NCBI RefSeq assembly: GCF_052057775.1
Contig: NZ_CP195121.1
Location: 2,170,001 to 2,234,000 of the forward strand
Source: Methanococcoides sp052057775
GTDB taxonomy: Archaea > Halobacteriota > Methanosarcinia > Methanosarcinales > Methanosarcinaceae
DNA: 64,000 nt
Direction of reading: 5' to 3'
The translations under genes and the position numbers were made by a program. A model generated the notes under the pieces. The model did no database searches, was not told the DNA's origin, and saw only the letters and a list, made by a program, of their open reading frames with translations. Positions 35,041-43,735 of the stretch are shown piece after piece. How positions within the stretch are numbered: position 1 is the stretch's first letter; every line of letters starts with the position of its first letter.

Positions 35041-36303
35041 TCAAAGTGCTTTCTGATAAGCCTCAATAGTCTTTTGTAAATCCTCATCACTGTGTGCAAA
35101 AGAGATAAAATTCGTTTCAAATTGAGTGGGTGGAAGAAATACACCCCCTTTCAACATTCTGTGGAAAAATTTTAGATATTCATTCATCTCACATTTTAGA
35201 ACATCAGAATAATTATGAGGAAATTCGCCAAAGAAAATTTTGAACATTGAAGATAATCCCGAAACCGAATAATCTATCCTTTTGTCCGCAATGACATCAG
35301 AAAGAGCGGATCTTAGTTGACACCCGGTTGAATTTAGCTTTTCATGGACGTTTTCGCTTTTTAGAAAATCAAGAGTTGCAATTCCTGCAGATAGCGTACA
35401 TGGACTACCACTAAAAGTTCCTGCTTGGTAGACAGAGCCAGAAGGAGAAACCATACTCATGATTTCTTTTTTACCTCCAAAGACACCTATGGGGAGACCC
35501 CCACCAACTATTTTCCCAAGAGTTACAAGGTCTGGGACGATGTTAAAGTATTCGGATGCACCCCCCATTGCCAACCTGAAGCCGGTAATTACTTCATCAA
35601 AAATTAAAAGAATATCATGTTCTTTCGTAATTTTTCTCACCATAAGAAGGTATCCATCATCAGGAACGACTGGACCAATATTTCCCATTACGGGTTCAAT
35701 AATTATTGCTGCAATATCATCCTTATTCCCTTCAATGGTTTTAACTAAAGATTCAACATCATTAAAAGGAATTTGAAGTGTATGTTTTACGAAATCCAGA
35801 GGAATACCTGCAGAACTGGATTCTACTTGAGAAGCAAGACCAGAACCTGCTTTGACCAAAACAGAATCATGCGAACCATGAAAGCCACCTTCGATTTTTA
35901 TTATTTTGTTCTTTTTAGTATACCCTCTTGCAAGTCGAATGGCACTCATAGTTGCTTCAGTCCCGGTGGAAACAAATCTCAACATCTCAATGGCATTATA
36001 TGCATCCGAGATCATTTCTGCAAGTTTAATCTCCAACTCATAAGGAACTCCAAATATCCAACCATCTTCTAACTGGTTCAGAATTGCTTGCTTAATATAA
36101 GAATGGTTATGCCCAAGAATTTGTGGACCATATCCAAGACAATAATCAATGTATTCATTTCCATCAACATCATAGATTTTTGATCCATTTGTAAATTTTG
36201 CATAAAATGGAAAGGGATCTATGGCACGTATAGGGCTGCTAACTCCACCAGGCATCAGATTCTTCGCCAAGTCATACAATTCTTTAGAGTTATTCATGTT
36301 CAC
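35041..36303 (-). CDS. hemL: Glutamate-1-semialdehyde 2,1-aminomutase
   Basis: PLP enzyme making 5-aminolevulinate from glutamate-1-semialdehyde. 420 residues with GGVSSPIRA, GYGPQILGHNH, GFHGSHDSVLVKAGSG, LLIFDEVITGFRLAMGGASEYF and the PLP-lysine motif TLGKIVGGGLPIGVFGGKKEI. A GTG at 36303 has AAGGATG upstream; the ATG two codons in is an alternative. hemB starts about 54 bp downstream, so they form a pair. No hemA, hemC or hemD is adjacent, unlike the usual methanogen tetrapyrrole cluster, so this may be a second copy. Confidence 0.93.
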   Translation of the reverse strand: MNMNNSKELYDLAKNLMPGGVSSPIRAIDPFPFYAKFTNGSKIYDVDGNEYIDYCLGYGPQILGHNHSYIKQAILNQLEDGWIFGVPYELEIKLAEMISDAYNAIEMLRFVSTGTEATMSAIRLARGYTKKNKIIKIEGGFHGSHDSVLVKAGSGLASQVESSSAGIPLDFVKHTLQIPFNDVESLVKTIEGNKDDIAAIIIEPVMGNIGPVVPDDGYLLMVRKITKEHDILLIFDEVITGFRLAMGGASEYFNIVPDLVTLGKIVGGGLPIGVFGGKKEIMSMVSPSGSVYQAGTFSGSPCTLSAGIATLDFLKSENVHEKLNSTGCQLRSALSDVIADKRIDYSVSGLSSMFKIFFGEFPHNYSDVLKCEMNEYLKFFHRMLKGGVFLPPTQFETNFISFAHSDEDLQKTIEAYQKAL

Positions 36304-36480
36304 AATTGCACATCCTTACTCGATTTCACCCAATCATAAATAGTTTATTATAACTTGTAAGTACAACATCCATATATAAAAACTTCTATTGAAATAGAAA
36401 TGTATATATAATATTATTTTTGACATGTATTATTATATTGAAGCGTAATAAAAAAATATAAATAATAAAACAAGGAGGGC

Positions 36481-37572
36481 ATGATTTTGTTTGAAAAGAT
36501 GGATTACAACGAATTAGATGAGTTTGTAGAAAAGATTAAAAGTGGATATAAAATATCAGATAAAGAAATAAGAAGCATACTTGAAATAGAAAACCAAAAC
36601 GAACTCCAAAAGCTTTTTTATGTATCTCAGAAGGTAAGAAATTGTTTTTTTGATAATAAAATAATACTTTCTAGCTTTGTATATTTTTCAACACATTGCA
36701 AAAACGAATGTGCATTTTGCTACTACAAAAAATCAAACAAAATAAAACGTTATAGATTAGATGTGGAAGAAGTGATAAGATTATGCACCGTTCTCAAAAA
36801 AGAGGGGGTCAATATGATTGATCTTACCATGGGAGAAGACCCATATTTCCACAACAATCCCAAACAGTTAGTAGAACTTATCAGAACAATCAAACACAAA
36901 TTTGGCTTACCAATAATGATTTCACCAGGAGTCATTGACCGAGAGTTTCTAATTAAACTAAAAGAGAGCGGTGCCAATATTCTTGCCCTTTACCAAGAAA
37001 CATATGAATACGAACTTTACCAGAAGCTGAGAACCAACCAGTCATTTAAAGAGAGAATTGACTGCAAAAAAGATGCGAAGAATGTAGGATTACTAGTCGA
37101 AGATGGGATTCTTACAGGAATTGAGGATAGTATCGACTCAATAATACTGTCCCTTAGAGAAATAGAAAAAAGATATCCAGATATGGTCAGAGTAATGACA
37201 TTTGTTCCACAGGAAGGAACACCACTCGAGAATAAAAACCCAAGCAGCAGCCTTAATGAAATAAAAATTATAGCAATCATGAGACTAATGTTCCCAAATA
37301 GATTAATCCCTGCATCCCTGGATGTTGAAGGGATAGGCGGAATGAAAGACAGATTAAACGCAGGTGCAAATGTTGTTACGTCCATAATCCCATCAGATTC
37401 TATTCTTGAAGGTGTAGTAAATCCAGACAGAGAAGAAACAGATAGAAAAAGAGATGTAAAAAATGTCCTCTCAGTACTTAATCAGATGGAAATGAAACCC
37501 ATTGAGCAGGATGTTTTTAATAAAATTATGGAACGTAATGATGAAAACAAAAATTATTATGTTAAATATTAA
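36481..37572 (+). CDS. pylB: Methylornithine synthase PylB (radical SAM)
   Basis: Converts L-lysine to 3-methyl-D-ornithine, the first step of pyrrolysine synthesis. 363 residues. The SAM cluster motif CKNECAFC has Cys73, Cys77 and Cys80. Typical BioB/PylB-like blocks follow: DLTMGEDPYFHNNPKQLVELI, LALYQETYEYELYQKLR, MRVMTFVPQEGTPLEN-type region and the C-terminal IPASLDVEGIGGMKDRLNAGANVVTSIIP. AAGGAGGG lies one base before the ATG; the TTG two codons in has better spacing and may be the real start. It is separated from pylT, S, C and D, which are not in the window. A broken argJ follows. Confidence 0.92.
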   Translation: MILFEKMDYNELDEFVEKIKSGYKISDKEIRSILEIENQNELQKLFYVSQKVRNCFFDNKIILSSFVYFSTHCKNECAFCYYKKSNKIKRYRLDVEEVIRLCTVLKKEGVNMIDLTMGEDPYFHNNPKQLVELIRTIKHKFGLPIMISPGVIDREFLIKLKESGANILALYQETYEYELYQKLRTNQSFKERIDCKKDAKNVGLLVEDGILTGIEDSIDSIILSLREIEKRYPDMVRVMTFVPQEGTPLENKNPSSSLNEIKIIAIMRLMFPNRLIPASLDVEGIGGMKDRLNAGANVVTSIIPSDSILEGVVNPDREETDRKRDVKNVLSVLNQMEMKPIEQDVFNKIMERNDENKNYYVKY

Positions 37573-37597
37573 TAATATTCAAAATTGGAGAATAAAT

Positions 37598-38779
37598 ATG
37601 AAGCTCATTAAAGGCGGCATTTGTGCAATAGATGGAGTTTGGACCGGAGGCACTAAGCATGGAAAAGATGGCCTCGCAATAATAATTGCAGAAGGCAATG
37701 CTGCAGGAGTCTTTACAAAGAATAAAATAACATCTGCACCGGTCATCGTCACAAAGAAGAGAATTGCTGAAATAAAGAAACTCTCTGCAGTAATAGCAAA
37801 TAGCGGGAATGCAAACGCATTTACTGGGGAAGAAGGCATACAAGATGCTAAGAAGATGACAGAGATACTTTCCAAACATACAGGAATACCACAAGAGTTA
37901 ATCGCAGTTGCATCAAGCGGAGTCATCAGAAAAAGGATGGACAGTAGTTCAATAAGCAAACATACTAAAGAAGTTCTAGAGAACCTATCTAACGAACCTG
38001 ATGCGAGCACAGCAGCTGCAAATGCAATCATGACAACTGACACCACACAAAAGGAATTCGCGATCGAGCTAGAATCGGGAGTTAGAATTGGTGGCATTGC
38101 AAAAGGGTAAGGAATGATAGAACCAAATATGGGAACTATGCTTGCATTTATCTACACAGATGCAGACATAGAAAGCCACTCATTAGATAAATTCCTCAGA
38201 GAAGCTGTTAACAAAAGTTTCAATATGATCGTAGTAGATGGCGACACCAGTACCAATGATACAGTGCTTATTACAGCAACAGGAAATTCAAAATATAAAA
38301 CAAATACTGATAAGTTTCAGGCTGGACTCGACTACTTACATACAGAATTAGGGAAAAATTGTACGAGATGGAGAAGGTGCTACAAAACTGATCGAAGTTC
38401 AGGTAAAAGCTGCTAAAACTATTGATGATGCCCGAAAAGTTGCAAAAACAGTAGTAAGTTCACCCCTTGTAAAATCAGCAATATTCAGGAATGATCCAAA
38501 TTGGAGGAGAGTTATAGCTGCCGTTGGATATTCAGGAGTAGAAATAGAGCAAGAATCAATATCAATCAGTTTTGCAAACCCTGGAAAAAAAGAAGATATT
38601 GTAGAAAACGGGAAAATTAAAAGCAAAACGATAACTCAGATTGATAAATTGAAAAAGGTAAGGGCTGAAAAAGAAGTCAGAATAATGATTAATCTTGGAA
38701 TGGGGAAAAAGCAGCAACTGCTTGGGGATGCGACCTCACTCCAGACTACGTTAGCATCAATTCGAAATATACCTCATAA
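37598..38779 (+). pseudogene. argJ: Broken glutamate N-acetyltransferase (argJ) gene
   Basis: ArgJ transfers acetyl between N-acetylornithine and glutamate. The normal start MKLIKGGICAIDGVWTGG (GGAG site at 8 bases) runs to GIAKG, then an in-frame TAA at 38108-38110 replaces the serine codon of the conserved GSGMIEPNM cleavage region. The frame resumes as GMIEPNMGTMLAFIYTDA, is shifted near 38356 (TELGK then IVRDGEGATKLIEVQV in another frame), and shifts again near 38700, after which GEKAATAWGCDLTPDYVSIN completes the family C-terminus. So there is one nonsense change and two frameshifts; the autocleavage site itself is hit. It is immediately downstream of pylB. Confidence 0.9.
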
Positions 38780-39351
38780 TTAAAGAGAAACTGTTTTGAA
38801 ACATCAGATTAGTATATAATGTAAAAAATATGATATATAAAAAAGAAGAATAAATGCCTCTTAAAAAATCAGTCCTAAATTCAAGCAATGCCATAGATGA
38901 TAAATGACCAGACCCCCGGCGTAAAACTAAAAACAAACACTAGATACACAACCTTGAAAGATACATCTAGATTGTGCATTTAGTTCAGTATCCTCTCCTT
39001 TTTGCTGTTTATCTCACTGACTAGAGAAAAAGCACAAGACCTAATTAATTTTAGAATAATTTTTCAGATTGAATGAATATGTTTTGTGCAGATTTTTTGA
39101 AGCTTAGCCAGCAAAGCCTCAATCATGGCCCATAAGTTCACAATTCAATATAAGTAGGAAATAAAAATATCACGAGTGACACTTTATAAGAATTGCACAT
39201 CTCTACGACAAACACGTAATCTCAGCATTAGTCATATATAAGCATTTCTCAATGGTGCAAAATGATTATATATTATTAAATTGCTATATCGTTTGGATAG
39301 TCATGTCCAGAATATGCCACAACAACTCCGAAAGTAAAGGAGAATATAGAC
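38780..39351 (+). promoter_or_regulatory. Gene-free region and promoter of mttP
   Basis: No gene or tRNA is seen in 570 bp; I looked for pylT (a CTCTAAA anticodon loop) and did not find it. Near the 3' end TGCAAAATGATTATATATTA (39256-39275) looks like the mttP promoter, giving a leader of about 55 bases. It resembles promoters of mttB and the corrinoid genes. Confidence 0.5.
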
Positions 39352-40473
39352 ATGACAAATGAAAAGGATTTGAGATTAAACAGATTAATCAAAAAAGAAA
39401 GAGATAGCCGAGTTAAATGGGGTTTCATGTGGGGAATTCTGGGCGCCATCCTGTGGGGAATGGGGTACGTCCCTGCCGTAGCCGTGTGGAAGTTACCCGA
39501 TTTTTCAATGACTTCGATCTTCCCAGAAGGAAACGGACTTTTCCTCGCATTAGTGGCAATTGCTTTTGGAGCAGGTATAGCAAAAGCTTCAGTAAGCGTG
39601 TTATTTTGGGCAGGTGGAGAAGGCAAATTATCTGATGTTCCAAAGGCAATAAAGCACTGGAAGATTTCAAAGGTAATGCTTCTTGCAACACTGGTTGCAA
39701 GTCCCGTAGGGGTTGCAGGATATCAACTTGCAGTAGGCACAGTAGGGGGTTCTTTTGCAGCAGCCGCTAGCCTATTATTTGGAGCTTTCGCAGCACTTAT
39801 TGCAAAAGCGTTGTATAAAGAGAAGATAACAAGAAAGGCTGCAATTGGAATCACACTTATCATTATTGGTGGAATTTTTGTATTTAATCCATTTTTATTA
39901 ATAGCAGACCTTAGTAAAACGAATAGCCTAATAGCAATCATTGGATATATTGGAGGATTTGCCGCTGCATTAGCATGGGGGCTTGAAAGCGTATTTGTTT
40001 CAAGAGTTTCAGATTTCTACGATTATTGTATGAGCATGACCTGCCGCGGAGTTTTTGATGTATTATTGTGGGGATTCGTGTGCGTACCAATTGCAATGTT
40101 GGCATTCGGATCCAATGCAGTCATTAGTGCAATGATTCACATATACACCCAGCCTGCATTCTGGGTTTGGGAAATTCTCTATGCATTATCAATATATTCC
40201 GCATACGTCGGAATCTACAGATCACTACCTTTGATAGGCGCCGGACGCGGGTCAAGTGTATCAGCATTATATGTAATTCCAGGGTTCTTAGCACTGTACA
40301 TATTTATGGGGGATGTAATTAAGTGGTGGATCCTTGCAGGTGCAGCTATTGCAGTAATGGGTACCGTATATATGTATTGGGACAGTGGTTCGGAACTATC
40401 AGAAGGAACAAGAGCTATTGATGATACACCCTCATTATCCAGAAAAACCACATATGTCGAGGAGGAATTTTGA
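39352..40473 (+). CDS. mttP: Trimethylamine permease MttP
   Basis: 373 residues with about ten hydrophobic helices in the DMT/EamA-like arrangement (WGILGAILWGMGYVPAVAVW; LGAFAALIAKALY-like mid region; GIYRSLPLIGAGRGSSVSALYVIPG). Proteins of this type are encoded next to methylamine methyltransferases in Methanosarcina and are assigned as methylamine permeases. The ATG has an AAAGGAG site. It is the first of three genes (mttP, a 96-residue protein, a 40-residue membrane protein) ending at a terminator, upstream of mttB. Substrate assignment rests on position and family. Confidence 0.82.
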   Translation: MTNEKDLRLNRLIKKERDSRVKWGFMWGILGAILWGMGYVPAVAVWKLPDFSMTSIFPEGNGLFLALVAIAFGAGIAKASVSVLFWAGGEGKLSDVPKAIKHWKISKVMLLATLVASPVGVAGYQLAVGTVGGSFAAAASLLFGAFAALIAKALYKEKITRKAAIGITLIIIGGIFVFNPFLLIADLSKTNSLIAIIGYIGGFAAALAWGLESVFVSRVSDFYDYCMSMTCRGVFDVLLWGFVCVPIAMLAFGSNAVISAMIHIYTQPAFWVWEILYALSIYSAYVGIYRSLPLIGAGRGSSVSALYVIPGFLALYIFMGDVIKWWILAGAAIAVMGTVYMYWDSGSELSEGTRAIDDTPSLSRKTTYVEEEF

Positions 40474-40474
40474 A

Positions 40475-40765
40475 ATGACCTATGACAATATGACAATGAA
40501 GACTGCACTTGTAAAGCTTCTGTATGACAAAGGAGAGGCGTGGGATTACGAGCTTGTGGCCGAAATCCAAAAGATATATGGCAAATCATCAGATTATTGG
40601 AAATGGGTCATACGTTTTTGGACAATTGAGCTTACATCATCCAATATTTTTAAAGCAATTGATTCTGCAGAAGACGATGGCAGGCACTTTGCAAAAGAGA
40701 AAGTGATATACAAGCTAACCACAAGCAATCTGGGAAAAGAAAGGATTGAATCCCTTAAGATCTAA
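40475..40765 (+). CDS. Small winged-helix-like protein downstream of mttP
   Basis: 96 residues starting one base after the mttP stop, with GGAGGA 8 bases upstream; upstream in-frame Met codons are inside mttP. Sequence MKTALVKLLYDKGEAWDYEL then VIYKLTTSNLGKERIESL looks like a helix-turn-helix with a C-terminal wing, but I do not recognise the family. It is soluble, with many aromatic residues (DYWKWVIRFW). Translational coupling to the permease suggests a role in methylamine uptake or its regulation. No known partner. Confidence 0.65.
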   Translation: MTYDNMTMKTALVKLLYDKGEAWDYELVAEIQKIYGKSSDYWKWVIRFWTIELTSSNIFKAIDSAEDDGRHFAKEKVIYKLTTSNLGKERIESLKI

Positions 40766-40782
40766 GAAGGAGGCAAAAGAGA

Positions 40783-40905
40783 ATGATATTCCACATTGAT
40801 GGCATATGGGCATTTAATGGAGCAGATTATATATTTGCAGTTCTACTGCTAGCTTTAGATTTTTTAGCCCTCTACCTATCACGAACATTTATGAACAAGG
40901 TCTGA
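40783..40905 (+). CDS. 40-residue single-span membrane microprotein
   Basis: ATG 40783 follows GAAGGAGG by seven bases. The product has a short N-terminus (MIFHIDGIWAFNGA), one hydrophobic helix (DYIFAVLLLALDFLALYL) and a positive end (SRTFMNKV). Small single-span proteins commonly act as subunits or regulators of membrane transporters. It is the third gene of the mttP unit, and its stop codon lies within a strong terminator hairpin. It is too short for usual gene finders. Confidence 0.6.
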   Translation: MIFHIDGIWAFNGADYIFAVLLLALDFLALYLSRTFMNKV

Positions 40906-40928
40906 GAAACTCAGACCAACTTTTTTTT
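40899..40928 (+). terminator. Terminator of the mttP operon
   Basis: GGTCTGAG (40899-40906) and CTCAGACC (40910-40917) form a perfect 8-bp stem with a 3-base loop, followed by eight T (40921-40928). The stem includes the stop codon of the 40-residue ORF. Confidence 0.8.
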
Positions 40929-41118
40929 AGACAGAACGACTTAGCTTCAAGTTATAAAGCCAAACATAATTCAATCACATGGCTACCACGCTTTTTTAAA
41001 ATAGAATAAAACACTCGTAAAGAAATCTCCCTCTAACAAATAGAGTAAACCACACAAACTGTTTACGAAACTAGAGTATTAGAAAATAATAACAATATAT
41101 AATAGTTTCCCTTTTTGT

Positions 41119-41133
41119 AGCAATTTTTATATA
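41119..41133 (+). promoter_or_regulatory. Promoter of mttB, AGCAAT plus TATA
   Basis: AGCAATTTTTATATA about 100 bases before the mttB start. The rest of the 323-bp gap upstream, from the terminator, shows no gene. The predicted leader is about 70 bases. Confidence 0.5.
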
Positions 41134-41228
41134 CTATGAAAACCACTTTGTGTTTGTGGCATAAAGACTAAGAGGGAATTTAGTCGAACTGGACATGGAC
41201 ATATTCACAACTAAATTTACCAGGTGAT

Positions 41229-42719
41229 ATGAACATGGAAAATAAATCATATTCAAACAAGAATATACTAAATGGCATCAACCTTGATATTTTTTCAAAA
41301 GATGAACTGAATACTATACACTATGCAACAGAGAACTTGCTTTCGGAATATGGAATAAAAGTAATTAATGAAAAAGCCAGAGAAATTTTCAAAAATGCAG
41401 GTTGCGATGTTGATGAAAAGGAGCAAATGGTAAAGATCCCACCACATCTTCTTGAAAGCGCAATAAGAACTACACCATCCAGATTTAAGTTGTATGGCCG
41501 TGATAAGAAAAAAACCATCACACAAGAAGCTGGAGAAGAGATTTGTTGGACTAATTTTGGAATTGGAGTTAAAGTAAACACCTACGACGAGTCCACCGGA
41601 AAATACATCACCCGAGACAGTACAGAGAACGATATTGGCCAAATTGCTAAAATGGTTGATTGGGCAGATAATATTGATTTCTGTTTCCACCCGGTTGAAG
41701 CTATGGACATGATCGGAGAAGGATCATCACTAATCCATGGCCAATACCAACTTATGACAAATTCATCAAAACCAATCCACCTAGATACCACTGCCGACCA
41801 TATTGACTACAATATTGAAATGCAGGCAGCATACTACGGAGGAGACTTGGAAGAGGTCATAAGAAAACCAATCTGCACAGTAGGAGGATGTCCATCAAGC
41901 CCATTGGAGCTTAATGATAACTGTTGTAGGGCACTCATAAAATGTGCAGAATATGAATATCCAAAGCTTCAACTTAGTATGGCAATGGGTGGCGCATCAT
42001 CACCAATTTTCATGGCGGGGACTCTGGTAACCCATAATGCTGAAGTGTTATCCGGAATTGTGCTTTCACAACTAGTCAATCCAGGATCACCCATATGGTA
42101 TGGAAGTTCAACAACTGCATTCGACCCAAGAAGAGGAACAGCACCTGTCGGTTGCCCCGAGCTTGGACTTATTAGTGCAGGGGTTGCAAAGCTTGCACAG
42201 TATTATAGACTTCCAAGCCTGGTAGCAGGTGCATAGGGGGATGCAAAAACGGTTGATGCGCAATCAGGACACGAAAAGACATTAACAGGCATGCTTCCTG
42301 CAATGGCAGGTGCAAACATGGTATATGGTGCAGGTATGCTCGAACTTGGAATGTCATTTTCAATGGAGCAACTTGTAATTGACAATGATATCATTGGCGC
42401 AATTAAGAAAGTTGTTAACGGAATCCCAGTAACAAACGAAACGATTGCATTAGATGCAATTATGAATGTGGGAGCAGCCAATAACTTCCTGGCCCATAAG
42501 ACTACCCGAAACAACATAGATGCCATATCCAACCCAATGATCTTTGACAGGATGATGTATGGGGATTGGGCACATGCCGGATCCAAGGATATCAGAGAGG
42601 TTGCTCATGGAAAAGTAGAGCAAGTCATGAAAGAACATGAAGTAATGTCAATTGATGCAGATATTCTCAAAGATATGCAAGCAGTAATGGCAAAGGCAGA
42701 CAAGGCAGAAAGAAATTGA
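41229..42719 (+). CDS. mttB: Trimethylamine methyltransferase MttB with in-frame amber (pyrrolysine 336)
   Basis: Transfers a methyl group from trimethylamine to a corrinoid protein. The frame runs 335 codons, meets TAG at 42234-42236, and continues with no further stop to TGA at 42717-42719, for 496 residues, the normal MttB length. The conserved context YYRLPSLVAGA-Pyl-GDAKTVDAQ is that of known MttB pyrrolysine sites. Other MttB motifs: VGGCPSSPLELNDNC, MAMGGASSPIFMAGTLVTHNAEVLSGIVL, and VNPGSPIWYGSSTTAFDPRRGTAPVGCPELGLI in blocks. RBS GGTGAT precedes the ATG. A shorter product would lack the active residue. The cognate mttC is only a remnant downstream. Confidence 0.95.
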
Positions 42720-42739
42720 TTAACAAAGAATAATTAAAA

Positions 42740-42793
42740 ATGGCTACAAAGGAAGAAATTGTTGCAAAAGCAACAGAAGAGTTACACTTCTGA
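42740..42793 (+). pseudogene. mttC: mttC remnant (first 17 codons)
   Basis: ATG at 42740 begins MATKEEIVAKATEELHF, ending with a stop at 42791. The opening resembles the start of corrinoid proteins such as MttC, and the position directly after mttB is the usual one for mttC. The rest of the gene is absent, and a hairpin follows. It is read as a deletion remnant. A short leader peptide is an alternative, but the similarity in content and place argues for a remnant. Confidence 0.6.
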
Positions 42794-42812
42794 TAGCACC
42801 ATTTTCTTTGTC

Positions 42813-42837
42813 GGGCCCTTATGAAGATAAGGAGCCC
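42813..42837 (+). terminator. Hairpin after the mttB/mttC remnant
   Basis: GGGCCCTTAT pairs with ATAAGG-A-GCCC (one bulged A) around a GAAG tetraloop. No T-tract follows directly, so it may be an RNA-stability or processing hairpin rather than a terminator. Confidence 0.5.
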
Positions 42838-42966
42838 CACACAACCAACAATATATACACATCATCAGAATTTTCCAGTAAATAGATAAGAAAGACATAC
42901 AGATAAATATTGCTTCAGGCAACACATGATGTGTTGAATATATAATATATAAATATTTTGCGTAGA

Positions 42967-42986
42967 AGCACAATGTTTATATAATA
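42967..42986 (+). promoter_or_regulatory. Promoter of the corrinoid/MtmB-like operon
   Basis: AGCACAATGTTTATATAATA, a TATA box with an AGCA-type upstream element, about 75 bases before the corrinoid gene. The predicted leader includes the 10-bp repeats at 43011-43040. Confidence 0.5.
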
Positions 42987-43010
42987 ACAAATACGAGTTG
43001 AGATTGTAAT

Positions 43011-43040
43011 AAACAATTACAAACAATTACAAACAATTAC
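43011..43040 (+). repeat. Three tandem AAACAATTAC repeats in a leader
   Basis: Three perfect 10-bp copies, followed by a partial fourth (AAATAATAAC) reaching the ribosome-binding site AAGGTGA. They lie in the predicted 5' untranslated region of the corrinoid gene. Confidence 0.85.
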
Positions 43041-43061
43041 AAATAATAACAAGGTGAAATA

Positions 43062-43700
43062 ATGGTAGAAGATGAACTGTTAAACGCTGCATATGATGCC
43101 CTTCTAGAAATGAAATCTGACAAAGCAAAAGCTGCTGTAGAAGATTGTTTAAAAAATGGAATTGCTGGAACGACCATCCTGAAAACTTTAGGAGATGCGA
43201 TGCTTGAAGTTGGAAGGCGTTTTGATGCAAGAAAATTATTCCTCCCACAAGTTGTTATTTCCGGAAGAATAATGGATGAATCAAGCAAGATAATCTTTGA
43301 ATCTCTTGAAGGCTCAGATGCAGATGCAATTGGCGAAGCTGGAACAATTGTTATCGGTACAATTGAAGGAGACATCCACGATCTTGGCAAGAATATTGTT
43401 GCGACTATGTTGAAAACTTCAGGATTCAATGTAATCGATCTCGGGAAAGACATACCTGCCAAGAAGTTCATTGAAGCTGCAAAAGAAAGAAATGCGAACA
43501 TTATTGCATGTTCTGCACTTATGTCCTCCACAATGCCTTTCCTTAGAGATGTAGTAGAGCTTTCAGATTCAGATAAATTCAAGATACTTGTTGGCGGTGC
43601 ACCGGTGAGCCAGAAATATGCTGAAGAGATAGGTGCTGATGCATATGCAGAAGATGCACTCGATGCCATCAACGTAGCCAGAGAACTCGTTGCTGCATAA
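43062..43700 (+). CDS. Methyltransferase corrinoid protein (MtmC/MttC family)
   Basis: 212 residues with the two domains of methyltransferase corrinoid proteins. A helical cap occupies about 1-85 (AYDALLEMKSDKAKAAVEDCL, VGRRFDARKLFLPQVVISG), followed by a B12-binding Rossmann domain with the axial-His motif GDIHDLGKNIVATMLKTSGF near residue 108, and LGKDIPAKKFIEAA, ACSALMSSTMPFLRDVVE, ILVGGAPVSQKYAEEIGAD. The cap and second loop depart from standard MtmC (SSTMPFLRD instead of TTTM..Q). It is followed after 35 bp by an MtmB-family gene, so they should be a methyl-acceptor/methyltransferase pair. It could also serve mttB upstream, whose own mttC is gone. Confidence 0.88.
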   Translation: MVEDELLNAAYDALLEMKSDKAKAAVEDCLKNGIAGTTILKTLGDAMLEVGRRFDARKLFLPQVVISGRIMDESSKIIFESLEGSDADAIGEAGTIVIGTIEGDIHDLGKNIVATMLKTSGFNVIDLGKDIPAKKFIEAAKERNANIIACSALMSSTMPFLRDVVELSDSDKFKILVGGAPVSQKYAEEIGADAYAEDALDAINVARELVAA

Positions 43701-43735
43701 TCTAGTTGATTAGTTTTAAGATATGAGGTAATATT

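Noticed and set aside
37502..37597. N-terminal extension of argJ
   Set aside because: It lies within pylB and upstream of the GGAG site; the conserved start is 37598.
38108..38110. Possible recoded stop in argJ
   Set aside because: It is TAA, not the amber codon used for pyrrolysine, it falls on a serine, and two further frameshifts follow, so the gene is broken.
38780..39351. pylT gene near pylB or mttP
   Set aside because: No CUA anticodon loop with flanking tRNA arms was found.
42291..42719. Separate 142-residue protein after mttB
   Set aside because: It is in frame with mttB after the amber codon and supplies the MttB C-terminus.
43011..43040. CRISPR array
   Set aside because: The units are 10 bp and tandem without spacers.
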